DNA of 54,675 nucleotides from Flavobacterium sp. Root935. GTDB taxonomy: Bacteria; Bacteroidota; Bacteroidia; Flavobacteriales; Flavobacteriaceae. Each line of letters opens with the position of its first letter. Positions within the stretch are counted from its first letter, which is position 1. This document shows positions 26,434 through 35,702 of the stretch, piece by piece. Where the stretch lies: the NCBI RefSeq assembly GCF_001429295.1, contig NZ_LMJL01000012.1:950599-1005273 (forward strand), written 5' to 3'. The notes below the pieces were generated by a model. The model was not told where the DNA came from. It was given only the letters and a program-made list of their open reading frames with translations, and did no database searches. Both the position numbers and the translations under genes were made by a program.

Positions 26434-27111
26434 TTATTGATAATGACAAAAAATCCCTTTATCATAAACCGTCCATAAACTTGCTTTTTGATTGGCGGCT
26501 TTCAAAGCAGAATTTGCCCAAGTATTGCAGGTATAAAAAAGACTGTAACTTCCTTTTGCTTCATAAAAAGCATCTTTTTTTCCGTAGCTGTGACCTTCAA
26601 TCCATTCCGGGTGAATTGGATCGCTGAAGCTATCTGAAATATAATCAACCAGACTTTGATAATTTTCTTTTGAAATCAAAATGCGCTTACAATCATCACC
26701 TTCTTTTAATTGTTTAAAAAATGTAGTATGCATAGCTGACGAACTTACTCCAAAAGCTGCTTTTAAAGCTGTGCTGGCTTTTAAATCTGACCATTCTGGA
26801 GTATCGAGATAAAAACCTTTGTCGCCCCAGCCAAAAGCGATAAAATTCATTAGTGAATCTTTGGATTGAGTTTGACTGAATTGAATTTCGTTTCGCCAAT
26901 CTTTAATTTCATTTTTTATCGGAACGACAATATCGGTATGAACACCGTTTGAAAGTATGTAAATGGGAATTGCATTTTGTTCCTCAACTTTTGCAACATC
27001 TGAATTGACTGTAATCTTAGAAATGAAATAAACAGAAACCACATAAAGAACAAGAAAAGTGAAGATTCCGAAAAGTGTCCAGCCCAGAAATTTGAAGGTT
27101 TTTTTTAGCAT
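26434..27111 (-). CDS. TIGR02117/DUF2459 family protein
   Basis: The 225-residue protein has one N-terminal membrane helix (about 9-30), then an extracytoplasmic domain with SNGVHTDIVVPI, FGWGDKGFYLDTPEW and a C-terminal YSLFYTCNTWANSAL. These match the DUF2459/TIGR02117 family. The conserved Cys in TCNTW and the His in VHTD look like a possible catalytic pair of a papain-like fold, but this is inference. It is monocistronic by spacing, with a repeat-rich gap upstream and the YihY gene downstream on the other side of a 117-base gap. Confidence 0.8.
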   Translation of the reverse strand: MLKKTFKFLGWTLFGIFTFLVLYVVSVYFISKITVNSDVAKVEEQNAIPIYILSNGVHTDIVVPIKNEIKDWRNEIQFSQTQSKDSLMNFIAFGWGDKGFYLDTPEWSDLKASTALKAAFGVSSSAMHTTFFKQLKEGDDCKRILISKENYQSLVDYISDSFSDPIHPEWIEGHSYGKKDAFYEAKGSYSLFYTCNTWANSALKAANQKASLWTVYDKGIFCHYQ

Positions 27112-27138
27112 TTTTGATTAATTGATTTTAGATTAGTA

Positions 27139-27163
27139 ATTGGTTATTTTTTCTGTAACCAAT
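27139..27163. promoter_or_regulatory. Hairpin in the leader of the DUF2459 gene
   Basis: ATTGGTTA (27139-27146) pairs with TAACCAAT (27156-27163), 28 bases before the start codon. The role is unknown. Confidence 0.35.
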
Positions 27164-27198
27164 TTTTGAGCCAAAAATTTTACTTCCTGAAGATACTA

Positions 27199-27246
27199 CA
27201 CGGATTTTACGGATTCGCTTTCGCGAAAGCGCGGATTTTACACGGT
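27199..27246. repeat. CGGATTTTAC repeat with a perfect 16-bp palindrome
   Basis: CGCTTTCGCGAAAGCG (27216-27231) is perfectly palindromic. It is flanked by near-identical CGGATTTTAC blocks on both sides. It is typical of a dispersed intergenic repeat. Confidence 0.65.
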
Positions 27247-27302
27247 TTTTTTTGTTTTATTTTGTAGAAAAATCAAAATACAGACGCATAGTGAAGGCTC
27301 AC

Positions 27303-27342
27303 TCTTAAAAATAAAAAAACTGCTGAATTTCTCCAACAGTTT
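27303..27342 (-). terminator. Intrinsic terminator after ychF
   Basis: On the minus strand AAACTGTTG pairs with CAGCAGTTT (one G-U pair) across an eight-base loop, then a T-rich tail. It lies about 45 bases after the ychF stop. Confidence 0.75.
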
Positions 27343-27385
27343 TAAATCTATTTTCTTGTTTCTTTCTTCTATTATCTAAAAAAAA

Positions 27386-28480
27386 TTAAACGTTGAAACG
27401 GAAGTGCATTACATCACCATCTTTTACTACGTATTCTTTTCCTTCCACTTTAAATTTTCCAGCTTCTTTTGCTTTTGCTTCAGAACCGTATTGAACGTAA
27501 TCATCGTATGAAATAACCTCAGCACGAATGAAACCTTTTTCAAAATCTGTATGAATAACTCCAGCTGCTTGAGGTGCTGTAGCTCCAATATTGATAGTCC
27601 AGGCACGAACTTCTTTTACACCTGCTGTAAAGTATGTTTGTTGTTTTAGCAATTTGTAAGCTGCACGAATTAAAACTGAAGCTCCAGGTTCTTGTAATCC
27701 CATATCTTCTAGGAAAACCTGACGCTCTTCATAACTTTCTAATTCTGTAATATCAGCCTCTGCTCCTACTGAAAGCACAATAACTTCAGCATCTTCATCT
27801 TTTACTAACTCACGAACTTGATCTACGTATTTGTTTCCGTTTACGGCAGAATTTTCATCAACATTACAAACATACAAAACTGGTTTTGCAGTAATTAACT
27901 GAAAAGATTCCATTAAAACTTCTTCGTCATTACTTTGAGGAGTAATAGTACGAGCCGATTTAGCCTGCAATAATGCTTCTCTGATTCTGTCTAAAAGTGC
28001 TTTTTCAGTCTGCGCTTCTTTATTTCCAGTTTTAGCGGCACGATTTACTTTTTCCAAACGTTTTTCAACAGTTTCTAAATCTTTTAGCTGTAATTCGATA
28101 TCAATAGTTTCTTTATCACGAATTGGATTTACATTTCCGTCAACGTGAACAATATTATCATTGTCAAAACAACGTAAAACGTGAATGATAGCATTACACT
28201 CTCTAATGTTTCCTAAGAACTGGTTTCCAAGACCTTCACCTTTACTTGCTCCTTTTACCAAACCTGCAATATCTACGATATCTACAGTTGCCATTTGAAC
28301 GCGTTCTGGTTTAACCAATTCTTCCAATTTGTTGATTCTTGGATCTGGAACGTTTACAACACCAATATTAGGTTCGATTGTACAAAACGGAAAGTTGGCA
28401 CTTTGCGCTTTTGCATTAGATAAACAATTAAATAATGTTGATTTTCCAACATTTGGTAATCCTACAATTCCTGCTTTCAT
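27386..28480 (-). CDS. ychF: Ribosome-associated, redox-regulated ATPase YchF
   Basis: Obg-family P-loop ATPase (OLA1/YchF) of 364 residues. The G1 motif is GLPNVGKS (7-14), followed by the DIAGLVKGASKGEGLGNQFL switch region. The YchF-specific NVDE replaces the usual NKxD, which explains preference for ATP. A TGS domain forms the C-terminus (about 280-364). YchF binds ribosomes and influences translation and oxidative-stress responses. It stands alone with its own terminator. Confidence 0.96.
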   Translation of the reverse strand: MKAGIVGLPNVGKSTLFNCLSNAKAQSANFPFCTIEPNIGVVNVPDPRINKLEELVKPERVQMATVDIVDIAGLVKGASKGEGLGNQFLGNIRECNAIIHVLRCFDNDNIVHVDGNVNPIRDKETIDIELQLKDLETVEKRLEKVNRAAKTGNKEAQTEKALLDRIREALLQAKSARTITPQSNDEEVLMESFQLITAKPVLYVCNVDENSAVNGNKYVDQVRELVKDEDAEVIVLSVGAEADITELESYEERQVFLEDMGLQEPGASVLIRAAYKLLKQQTYFTAGVKEVRAWTINIGATAPQAAGVIHTDFEKGFIRAEVISYDDYVQYGSEAKAKEAGKFKVEGKEYVVKDGDVMHFRFNV

Positions 28481-28774
28481 CTGTTTGTTTCTATATTATT
28501 TATTCGGTCTTTATTTAATTAGACCTAAAACATTAAACGTTGTAATTTAATGCCTTATGATTTACGTTTTTCTTGGTTTCTGCCAAAATGATATTTTTTG
28601 GCTTTAAAATTTTGCAAATATAAGATTTAATAGCTCTTGCACGAAGTAAAAATGTTCAATAATATAATTTTAAGAGCATTCTTTAAAATTTTTAAACATT
28701 TTATTAATTTTTTGTTAAAAAACACTACTTTTATAAAACTAATCAACAAAAAACAAATCAAAAAACCAATAACC

Positions 28775-31408
28775 ATGAGAAAGATTGCATTATTTTTATT
28801 TCTGCTGAATTCAGCATTTCTTTTTGCACAAAAAGAAGTCTCGGGTCTTGTAAAAGACAAAACTGGTAATCCACTGCCTGGCGTTAATATTATTGAAAAA
28901 GGAACTTCGAATGGAGTATCAACCGATTTTGAAGGTAGTTTTAGAATAAAAGTAAAAGATGGTGTAACATTAGTTTTTAGTTATGTCGGATTTGGAACTG
29001 TTGAAAAAACTGTTTCTGGAGATAAATTAGATATCGTTTTAACGGAAAGTGAAGGTCAAATTTTAAATGACGTTGTTGTCGTTGGTTCTAGAAATGCGAA
29101 AAGAACCGTTGTAAATTCGGCTGTTCCAATTGATGTAATCAATGTAAAGGACGTTACGACACAAAGTGGAAAAATTGAAATCAACCAATTATTACAATAT
29201 GTAGCGCCGTCATTTAATGCCAATAAACAATCTGGTTCTGACGGCGCCGATCACGTTGATCCTGCTTCTTTAAGAGGTATGGGGCCTGATCAGACTTTGG
29301 TTTTGATTAACGGAAAAAGAAGACATCAATCTTCATTAATTAATTTGTTCGGAACACGCGGACGCGGTAATACGGGAACCGATTTGAACGCAATTCCTGC
29401 TGCGTCCATTAAAAGAATTGAGATCCTGCGAGACGGAGCATCTGCACAATATGGTTCTGATGCGATTGCCGGGGTTATCAATATTGTTACTAATGATAAT
29501 GTAAACGAACTTACTGGCTCTATCACTTATGGCGTTTTTAATACTCACGCAAAAGGTGATTTCCTGCCGGGAACACCAAATACCGAAGGTTTTCGATTGG
29601 ATAAGAATGGAAACGGAAATTCATACGGAAAGGATCAGGATTTTGATGGAGGTTCTGTAAGGGTTGCGGCAAACTACGGAACAGCAATTGGCAGTAAAGG
29701 TGGTTATGTAAATATTACTGGAGAATTTTTAAACAAAAATAAAACATTAAGACCTGCTTATGATTTTAGAAAAGGTTTTGGTGATGCTGAAATGCAGGGT
29801 GTAAATTTATTTGCAAATCTTGCTATTCCGATTTCTGACAAAACTGAGTTTTATGCTTTTGGAGGAAGTAATTTTAGAGATACTGACGCTTACGCTTTTA
29901 CTAGAAATGACGGCGAAAGAGTTGTAGAATCTGTTTACCCAGGCGGTTACACTCCGAGAATTACTTCTAAAATTAATGACAATTCGGTTGCTGCGGGAAT
30001 TAGAACAGAAACTTCTGGAGGCTGGAAATTTGACTTAAGCAATACTTTTGGTAAGAATAAATTTCAATACGAAATAAAAGGAACGATCAATGCTTCTCTC
30101 GAAGAAAATTCGCCGCTCCAATTTGATGCAGGTGGACACAGTTTACTTCAAAACACAACCAATTTTGACATTTCAAAAAATTACGGGGATGTTTTAAGTG
30201 GCTTAAATATTGCTTTTGGAACAGAATTTAGAGTTGAAAAATTCGAGATTTTTGCTGGTGAAGAAGGTTCTTATACCACTTACGACACCAACGGACAGCC
30301 TATAACAGATCCGACTACACAAAGTGCCCCAATTGACCCAATCTCTGGCGAACCAAGACCAGGAAGTTCACAAGGTTTTCCTGGATATAGTCCGGCAAAT
30401 GAAGTGAATAAAGATCGTACTAACTTCTCTCTTTATGCAGATGCAGAATTGGATGTTACAGAAGCCTTAATGTTCAGCGGTGCCGTTCGTTTTGAAAATT
30501 ATAGTGATTTCGGAAGTACTGTAAACGGAAAATTAGCTTCAAGACTTAAAATTACAGATCATATTAATGCCAGAGGATCTATTAGTACTGGATTCCGTGC
30601 ACCATCTTTAGCTCAGATTTACTATAACTTACGTTTCACTAATTTTAATGCCAGCGGTGCAACCGAAGTTTTACTGGCTCCAAATGACAGCCCTGTAACT
30701 AGAGCTTTTGGAATTGATAAATTGAACGAAGAAAAAGCAGTAAATGCTTCTTTAGGCTTTACAGCTTCGTTTGGTGATTTTACTGCAACAATTGACGGAT
30801 ATTATATCCAAGTTAAAGACCGTATTGTTCTTACTGGATATTTTGACGCAAGTGCATTAAATCTTGGTGTTTCTGAAGCGCAATTTTTTGCAAATGGTGT
30901 AGACACAAGCACTCATGGTTTGGATATCGTTTTTTCTTGGAAGAAACAATTTGACTTTGGACAGTTTGGCGCAACGTTAGTTGGAAACATTAATGATATG
31001 AAAATTGACAAGGTTAAAAATGGCGCTTTAGACGAAGCAACTTTCTTTGGAAAACGCGAAAAAGCCTTTTTATTAGCTTCTGCTCCAGATAATAAATTCG
31101 GATTAAACCTTACTTATACTAAAAATAAATTTGATGCAGGATTGGCTTTTACACGTTTCAGTAAAGTCGTTTTGGTAGATTACGCAGATGAAGATGATGT
31201 TTACAATCCGAGATTAATTACTGATTTAACTGTTGGATATCAATTTACTAAAAGCTTGAAATTAACTCTTGGAAGCAACAACTTATTCAATGTTTATCCA
31301 ACAAAACAAGATGAACAAGGAAATACAGAAGCTGGAGGTTATTGGGATGCTGTACAAATGGGTTTCAGCGGTGCGTATTACTATGCAAGACTTGGATTTA
31401 ATTTTTAA
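28775..31408 (+). CDS. TonB-dependent receptor
   Basis: Outer-membrane receptor of 877 residues. It opens with a signal peptide (MRKIALFLFLLNSAFLFAQ), a carboxypeptidase-regulatory-like domain (about 20-95) and a plug domain. The plug has SLRGMGPDQTLVLINGKRR and RIEILRDGASAQYGSDAIAG. A 22-strand-type barrel ends in YYYARLGFNF, the usual aromatic C-terminus. The open frame extends upstream to 28637, but that part is AT-rich and lacks a signal sequence, so the ATG before MRKIALF is chosen. No SusD-like gene is adjacent, and the plug resembles iron-complex/vitamin-type receptors. The ligand is unknown. A strong terminator follows. Confidence 0.9.
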   Translation: MRKIALFLFLLNSAFLFAQKEVSGLVKDKTGNPLPGVNIIEKGTSNGVSTDFEGSFRIKVKDGVTLVFSYVGFGTVEKTVSGDKLDIVLTESEGQILNDVVVVGSRNAKRTVVNSAVPIDVINVKDVTTQSGKIEINQLLQYVAPSFNANKQSGSDGADHVDPASLRGMGPDQTLVLINGKRRHQSSLINLFGTRGRGNTGTDLNAIPAASIKRIEILRDGASAQYGSDAIAGVINIVTNDNVNELTGSITYGVFNTHAKGDFLPGTPNTEGFRLDKNGNGNSYGKDQDFDGGSVRVAANYGTAIGSKGGYVNITGEFLNKNKTLRPAYDFRKGFGDAEMQGVNLFANLAIPISDKTEFYAFGGSNFRDTDAYAFTRNDGERVVESVYPGGYTPRITSKINDNSVAAGIRTETSGGWKFDLSNTFGKNKFQYEIKGTINASLEENSPLQFDAGGHSLLQNTTNFDISKNYGDVLSGLNIAFGTEFRVEKFEIFAGEEGSYTTYDTNGQPITDPTTQSAPIDPISGEPRPGSSQGFPGYSPANEVNKDRTNFSLYADAELDVTEALMFSGAVRFENYSDFGSTVNGKLASRLKITDHINARGSISTGFRAPSLAQIYYNLRFTNFNASGATEVLLAPNDSPVTRAFGIDKLNEEKAVNASLGFTASFGDFTATIDGYYIQVKDRIVLTGYFDASALNLGVSEAQFFANGVDTSTHGLDIVFSWKKQFDFGQFGATLVGNINDMKIDKVKNGALDEATFFGKREKAFLLASAPDNKFGLNLTYTKNKFDAGLAFTRFSKVVLVDYADEDDVYNPRLITDLTVGYQFTKSLKLTLGSNNLFNVYPTKQDEQGNTEAGGYWDAVQMGFSGAYYYARLGFNF

Positions 31409-31460
31409 TGCATAATGGCTTCGAATTCAGCCTGACAATAGATTATCAATAATCATAAAT

Positions 31461-31495
31461 AAAAAATCCTGAACAATTAAGTTCAGGATTTTTTT
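31461..31495. terminator. Bidirectional terminator between the TonB receptor and the convergent gene
   Basis: AAATCCTGAAC pairs with GTTCAGGATTT across six bases. A-run and T-run flanks allow function on both strands. Confidence 0.85.
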
Positions 31496-31507
31496 CTGTT
31501 TATATAA

Positions 31508-32665
31508 TTACAATTTAAATTCTAAAGAGGCAATAATTGCTTTTTCTTCATCAGTAGCAGTAAAACCAGAAATATCCCAATAATTAGTTAAGATTTTATT
31601 TCGTTTATTAAAAAGGGATTTTTCTTTAAAGACATCACTTTCGCTATACGTGAAGTTTTGTTTATTAAAACCTGTCGTCACAAAACTATTTCTGACTTGA
31701 ATATTTTTGGCTTTATCTTTTAAAATCACAGTATATCCAATTTCTTCATTAGAACTTAGCAGATAATAATCGGTTCCATCCCAGCGATAATTCACTTTTA
31801 CAAACGATTTGGTAATATTTTTGTCTCCAACCTTTGTTTTATCTTCTATTTTATCAAGACTCGTCGCAGTTACAGATATAGTAAATTCTAAAATTATTTT
31901 TTTTACTGGATCATAAATAATCTCAAAATTATCGACTGCCTCTTTAGCTTTATCCAGCGGATTAACCGACATTACGTAATACTCTTTATTTTTAGCATGC
32001 CCTTTAATAGTAAAATCATATTCTTTCTTTGCTTTTGAATCTAACAAAGGTTCAAAATATTTAAAATTCGAATAATTTTCCATTATATTATTCAAATTAT
32101 ATCCCATTAAATCTGCGCTTACATCTGTTTCCAGTAATCCGTAAGAGCGATTTTGTTCTACCAATAAAGTGGTTGTGTTATTTTTATTGAATTGAAAATT
32201 AACCAATCCGTCATTATAATAGGAATATTGGTTGTCGAGCATAAAAAATTCTCGAACATAAACTTTTAATCGATGTGAAATACTTATTTTATCTTTTGAA
32301 TTTGAAACTATTTTTTGAAGTGTTTTTTGAGGATTTTCTTTTGATACAACAACCTCATCTAAGTTTTCTTTCTTGTTTTTGAGGTAAACTGTAAACTCAT
32401 TTTCTTTTAAAGAAGCCCAGCGCATTGTCAGATTTTCATAATTCATTTCTGAAACCTGCACATTTGAGCCGCCGTTTAAAACAAATGTAACTTTACCATC
32501 TTCGTTAGTCAGCAAAACTTGTTTGGTTTTTAATACAACCACAGTAGCATTTTCGATTGGCTGTAAAGTTTCAATATCTTTTACAAGAATAGAATACTCT
32601 TCACTTTGTGCAAAAACGCTTACATTGTTGAGTAATACGACAAATAAAAGTAGTAGTTTCTTCAT
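31508..32665 (-). CDS. Secreted carboxypeptidase-regulatory-like domain protein, function unknown
   Basis: The 385-residue protein has a signal peptide (MKKLLLLFVVLLNNVSVFAQ) and a carboxypeptidase-regulatory-like beta domain (about 25-100). A larger domain follows (about 105-385) with no motif I recognise. Similar proteins in Bacteroidetes lie in the periplasm or outer membrane. A full consensus promoter lies upstream (32721-32749). Its convergent neighbour is a TonB receptor, but they share no transcript. Function is not assigned. Confidence 0.75.
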   Translation of the reverse strand: MKKLLLLFVVLLNNVSVFAQSEEYSILVKDIETLQPIENATVVVLKTKQVLLTNEDGKVTFVLNGGSNVQVSEMNYENLTMRWASLKENEFTVYLKNKKENLDEVVVSKENPQKTLQKIVSNSKDKISISHRLKVYVREFFMLDNQYSYYNDGLVNFQFNKNNTTTLLVEQNRSYGLLETDVSADLMGYNLNNIMENYSNFKYFEPLLDSKAKKEYDFTIKGHAKNKEYYVMSVNPLDKAKEAVDNFEIIYDPVKKIILEFTISVTATSLDKIEDKTKVGDKNITKSFVKVNYRWDGTDYYLLSSNEEIGYTVILKDKAKNIQVRNSFVTTGFNKQNFTYSESDVFKEKSLFNKRNKILTNYWDISGFTATDEEKAIIASLEFKL

Positions 32666-32720
32666 AGGCGTTATTAAATTTTCAACTAAAGTATTAAATT
32701 TTTGTTAATAAATCAATACT

Positions 32721-32749
32721 CAAAAATAAATCATTAGTTATCAATACAA
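32721..32749 (-). promoter_or_regulatory. Flavobacterial promoter of the carboxypeptidase-regulatory protein gene
   Basis: On the minus strand TTG (32747-32749), an 18-base spacer and TATTTTTG (32721-32728) fit the consensus. The leader would be about 50 bases. Confidence 0.65.
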
Positions 32750-32780
32750 TAAGATTCCGAAAATATTTCAATTTTAAGCA

Positions 32781-32810
32781 AAAAAAATCCTGAGCATAAA
32801 CTCAGGATTA
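32781..32810 (-). terminator. Intrinsic terminator after the ferredoxin gene
   Basis: AATCCTGAG pairs with CTCAGGATT across a six-base loop. On the minus strand it runs into about eight T residues. Confidence 0.8.
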
Positions 32811-32833
32811 TATTTTAAATAACTTTAAAGTAA

Positions 32834-33184
32834 TTATTCTCCGTGTAAAAACGCTTGTCTTTGTAACAAAGTTTCTTCGTCTTCTACGTGATTATCATCT
32901 GGCACACAACAGTCTACCGGACAAACCGCAGCACATTGAGGCTCATCGTGGAAACCTTTACATTCTGTACATTTGCCTGGCACGATATAGTAAACCTCGT
33001 CAGAAATTGGAGTTTGAGCATCGTCTGCATCAACTTCAGTTCCGTCAGGTAAAACTATCTTTCCAGTAAGACTTGTTCCATCTTTATATCTCCAGTCATC
33101 TGCTCCTTCATATATTGCTGTATTCGGGCACTCTGGTTCGCAGGCCCCGCAGTTTATGCATTCGTCAGTTATTATAATTGCCAT
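32834..33184 (-). CDS. Ferredoxin with two 4Fe-4S clusters
   Basis: Small electron carrier of 116 residues. The first cluster motif is C9xxC12xxC15xxxC19P. The second is CTECKGFHDEPQCAAVCP, a CxxC-x8-CxxxCP arrangement seen in Allochromatium-type 2[4Fe-4S] ferredoxins. About 45 residues separate the two motifs, and an acidic C-terminus follows. It diverges from the acyl-CoA reductase gene, and the two promoters interleave. That suggests a regulatory link and perhaps a shared redox pathway, though no direct reaction is shown. Confidence 0.92.
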   Translation of the reverse strand: MAIIITDECINCGACEPECPNTAIYEGADDWRYKDGTSLTGKIVLPDGTEVDADDAQTPISDEVYYIVPGKCTECKGFHDEPQCAAVCPVDCCVPDDNHVEDEETLLQRQAFLHGE

Positions 33185-33251
33185 CTTTTTCGTAGTTACA
33201 TGTTAAAAGTTATAAGATTTGAGTTTAAAATATCAAAGATTTGAATCTACT

Positions 33252-33282
33252 TTGCCTTATAACGTAATATAGCTTATTTTTG
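33252..33282 (+). promoter_or_regulatory. Flavobacterial promoter of the acyl-CoA reductase gene
   Basis: TTG (33252-33254), a 20-base spacer and TATTTTTG (33275-33282) fit the consensus. The ATG is at 33321. Confidence 0.75.
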
Positions 33283-33284
33283 TG

Positions 33285-33315
33285 CAAAATTACAATCAAA
33301 ACAATTCATAAGCAA
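33285..33315 (-). promoter_or_regulatory. Flavobacterial promoter of the ferredoxin gene, interleaved with the opposite one
   Basis: On the minus strand TTG (33313-33315), a 20-base spacer and TAATTTTG (33285-33292) fit the consensus. The -7 elements of the two promoters are two bases apart, and each -33 lies beyond the other's transcription start. Confidence 0.7.
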
Positions 33316-33320
33316 ACATT

Positions 33321-34394
33321 ATGACATTAGAAACAAAAAAAAGTGTTTTTGTTGAATTAGGAAAATTTTTAAGTCAGTTTTCTGAAGAGCAATCGGTGCA
33401 AAAATCTGACGTTTTATATAATGATATCTTTTTTGAAGATTTTAAAAGTCTCATACATTTATCCCAATCCCATAACGGATGGTATACTCCTGAACAGGTT
33501 TATTTCGCATTACAGTCTTGGGCAGAAGCTTTAACAGAAGAAAACCTCGAAAAATGGCTTTCTCAATACGAAACTGACTTCGCTCAAAATGACAGCAGAG
33601 AAAAAACTGTTGCTTTAATATTAGCTGGAAATATTCCTTTAGTGGGCTTTCATGATTTTTTATCGGTTTTAATTACAGGCAATAAAGCTTTAATAAAAAC
33701 ATCATCAAACGATCAGCATTTACTGCCTTTTTTGGCCAAGTATTTAATTGCTGTAGATGAAAGTTTGAAAGATAAGATCACTTTCGTGGAAGGAAAACTA
33801 GAAAATTTCGATGCTGTAATTGCTACAGGAAGCAACAATACTTCTCGCTATTTCGAATACTACTTTAAAGATAAGCCTTCGATTATTCGCAAAAACCGAA
33901 ATTCAGCGGCTATTTTAACGGGTAAAGAAACCCATGAAGAATTAGAACAATTAGGCGAAGATATTTTTAGATATTTTGGTTTAGGATGCCGAAATGTTTC
34001 TAAACTTTTTGTCCCAAAAGGATATTCTTTTGATGCCTTCTTTCAGGCCATTTTCAAATATCAGGATGTTATTCATTATGAAAAGTATGCTAATAATTAC
34101 GATTACAATAAAGCTGTATTTTTAATGAGTAATTTTAAATTGTTAGACAATGGTTTTCTAACCTTGAAAGAAGATTCGAGCTATGCCTCTCCTATTTCGA
34201 GTGTTTTTTATGAATATTATGAAAACCTTGAAGAACTTCAAAAACGCCTTGAAACCGATTCAGAGCAAATTCAATGCATTGTTGGTACCAATTTAACAAG
34301 TGACACTATTGCATTCGGAGAAACGCAAAAACCTCAATTGTGGGATTACGCAGATAATGTCGATACTATAACGTTTTTGTTAACAACAAAGTAA
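33321..34394 (+). CDS. Acyl-CoA reductase, LuxC-like
   Basis: Predicted NADPH-dependent acyl-CoA reductase of the LuxC/aldehyde-dehydrogenase fold, 357 residues. A probable catalytic cysteine is C223 in RYFGLGCRNVSKLF. Nucleotide-binding and active-site surroundings appear in LILAGNIPLVGFHDF (100-113) and IATGSNNTSRYFEYY. LuxC makes long-chain aldehyde in luminous bacteria, but flavobacterial homologues without luxAB have no established substrate. The gene diverges from ferredoxin and precedes serC by 93 bases, and it may form one transcription unit with serC. The substrate cannot be inferred. Confidence 0.87.
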   Translation: MTLETKKSVFVELGKFLSQFSEEQSVQKSDVLYNDIFFEDFKSLIHLSQSHNGWYTPEQVYFALQSWAEALTEENLEKWLSQYETDFAQNDSREKTVALILAGNIPLVGFHDFLSVLITGNKALIKTSSNDQHLLPFLAKYLIAVDESLKDKITFVEGKLENFDAVIATGSNNTSRYFEYYFKDKPSIIRKNRNSAAILTGKETHEELEQLGEDIFRYFGLGCRNVSKLFVPKGYSFDAFFQAIFKYQDVIHYEKYANNYDYNKAVFLMSNFKLLDNGFLTLKEDSSYASPISSVFYEYYENLEELQKRLETDSEQIQCIVGTNLTSDTIAFGETQKPQLWDYADNVDTITFLLTTK

Positions 34395-34487
34395 TAAAAT
34401 GTTTAATTATTTCGAATATTTTAACGCTTTTTCGGCTCTTATTACCGAAATTTGCGTCTTTAAAATTTTCGACTATTAACAACAACC

Positions 34488-35558
34488 ATGAAAAAACACA
34501 ACTACAGCGCAGGACCAAGTATTTTACCTCAGGAAGTTTTTGAGAAAGCATCAAAAGCAATTTTAAATTTTAATGATTCAGGATTATCTATTCTTGAAAT
34601 TTCGCACAGAAGCAAAGATTTTGTTGCTGTTATGGAAGAAGCTCGATCCCTTGCTTTAGAATTATTAGGACTTCAAGGAAAAGGTTATCAAGCTTTATTT
34701 TTACAAGGTGGTGCAAGTACAGCATTCTTAATGGCTCCATATAACTTAATGAAAGAAAATGGAAAAGCAGCTTATTTAGACTCAGGAACATGGGCAACTG
34801 CTGCTATTAAAGAAGCTAAACTTTTTGGAGAAACTGTTATCGTTGGTTCTTCAAAAGACGACAATTATACTCATATTCCAAAAGGTTACGAAATCCCAGC
34901 TGATGCTGATTATTTCCACTGCACAAGTAATAACACCATTTTTGGAACTCAAATGAAAGATTTCCCAGCAACAAATATTCCTGTTGTATGCGATATGAGT
35001 TCTGATATTTTTTCACGCGAATTAGATTTTTCTAAATTTGATTTGATTTACGCTGGAGCTCAAAAAAATATGGGACCTGCTGGAACTACTCTTGTTGTGG
35101 TTAAAGAAGAAATCTTAGGCAAAAACGGAAGAACAATTCCTAGTATGTTAGATTATGCTAAACATATCAAAGCAGAAAGTATGTACAATACTCCTCCTGT
35201 TTTCTCTGTTTACGTTTCTCTTTTAACTTTACAATGGATCAAAGAAAAAGGCGGAATTGCTGCTGTTGAAAAATTAAACAACGCAAAAGCAGCTTTACTT
35301 TACGCTGAAATCGACAGAAACCCATTATTCAAAGGTGCAGCAGCAGTTGAAGATCGTTCGAATATGAATGTAACTTTCTTATTGAACAATCCAGATCATA
35401 CAGCAACATTTGATGCTTTATGGAAAGAAGCAAATATCTCAGGATTACCAGGACACCGTTCTGTTGGTGGTTACAGAGCTTCTATCTACAACGCAATGCC
35501 AATCGAAAGCGTTCAGGTTTTGGTTGATGTAATGAAAGCGTTGGAAACTAAAGTTTAA
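34488..35558 (+). CDS. serC: Phosphoserine aminotransferase
   Basis: PLP enzyme converting 3-phosphohydroxypyruvate to phosphoserine, and also acting in pyridoxal phosphate synthesis. The 356-residue protein begins NYSAGPSILPQEV, and the PLP lysine is K193 in AGAQKNMGPAG. The GGASTAF (74-80) phosphate-binding segment and the HRSVGGYRASIYNAM C-terminal region are characteristic. The short serA follows after a repeat-filled gap, so the two catalyse consecutive steps of serine synthesis. serB is not in the window. Confidence 0.96.
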   Translation: MKKHNYSAGPSILPQEVFEKASKAILNFNDSGLSILEISHRSKDFVAVMEEARSLALELLGLQGKGYQALFLQGGASTAFLMAPYNLMKENGKAAYLDSGTWATAAIKEAKLFGETVIVGSSKDDNYTHIPKGYEIPADADYFHCTSNNTIFGTQMKDFPATNIPVVCDMSSDIFSRELDFSKFDLIYAGAQKNMGPAGTTLVVVKEEILGKNGRTIPSMLDYAKHIKAESMYNTPPVFSVYVSLLTLQWIKEKGGIAAVEKLNNAKAALLYAEIDRNPLFKGAAAVEDRSNMNVTFLLNNPDHTATFDALWKEANISGLPGHRSVGGYRASIYNAMPIESVQVLVDVMKALETKV

Positions 35559-35568
35559 TCTTTTTTTC

Positions 35569-35682
35569 GGTTAATCGTTAATTCGTTTAACTGTTTAATC
35601 GTCAAAATGTTTCCTTTAGAAAAATATCAAAAAAGAAAAATCAAATAGCTGGTTTATCGATTAAACAAATAAACGATTTACC
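35569..35682. repeat. Inverted-repeat spacer between serC and serA
   Basis: The left arm 35569-35602 (CGGTTAATCGTTAATTCG...) and right arm 35651-35682 (GGTTTATCGATTAAACAA...) are imperfect inverted copies. The right arm matches the reverse complement of 2169-2200. It could reduce read-through from serC into serA. Confidence 0.65.
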
Positions 35683-35702
35683 AAATAAACAATAAACACA
35701 CA

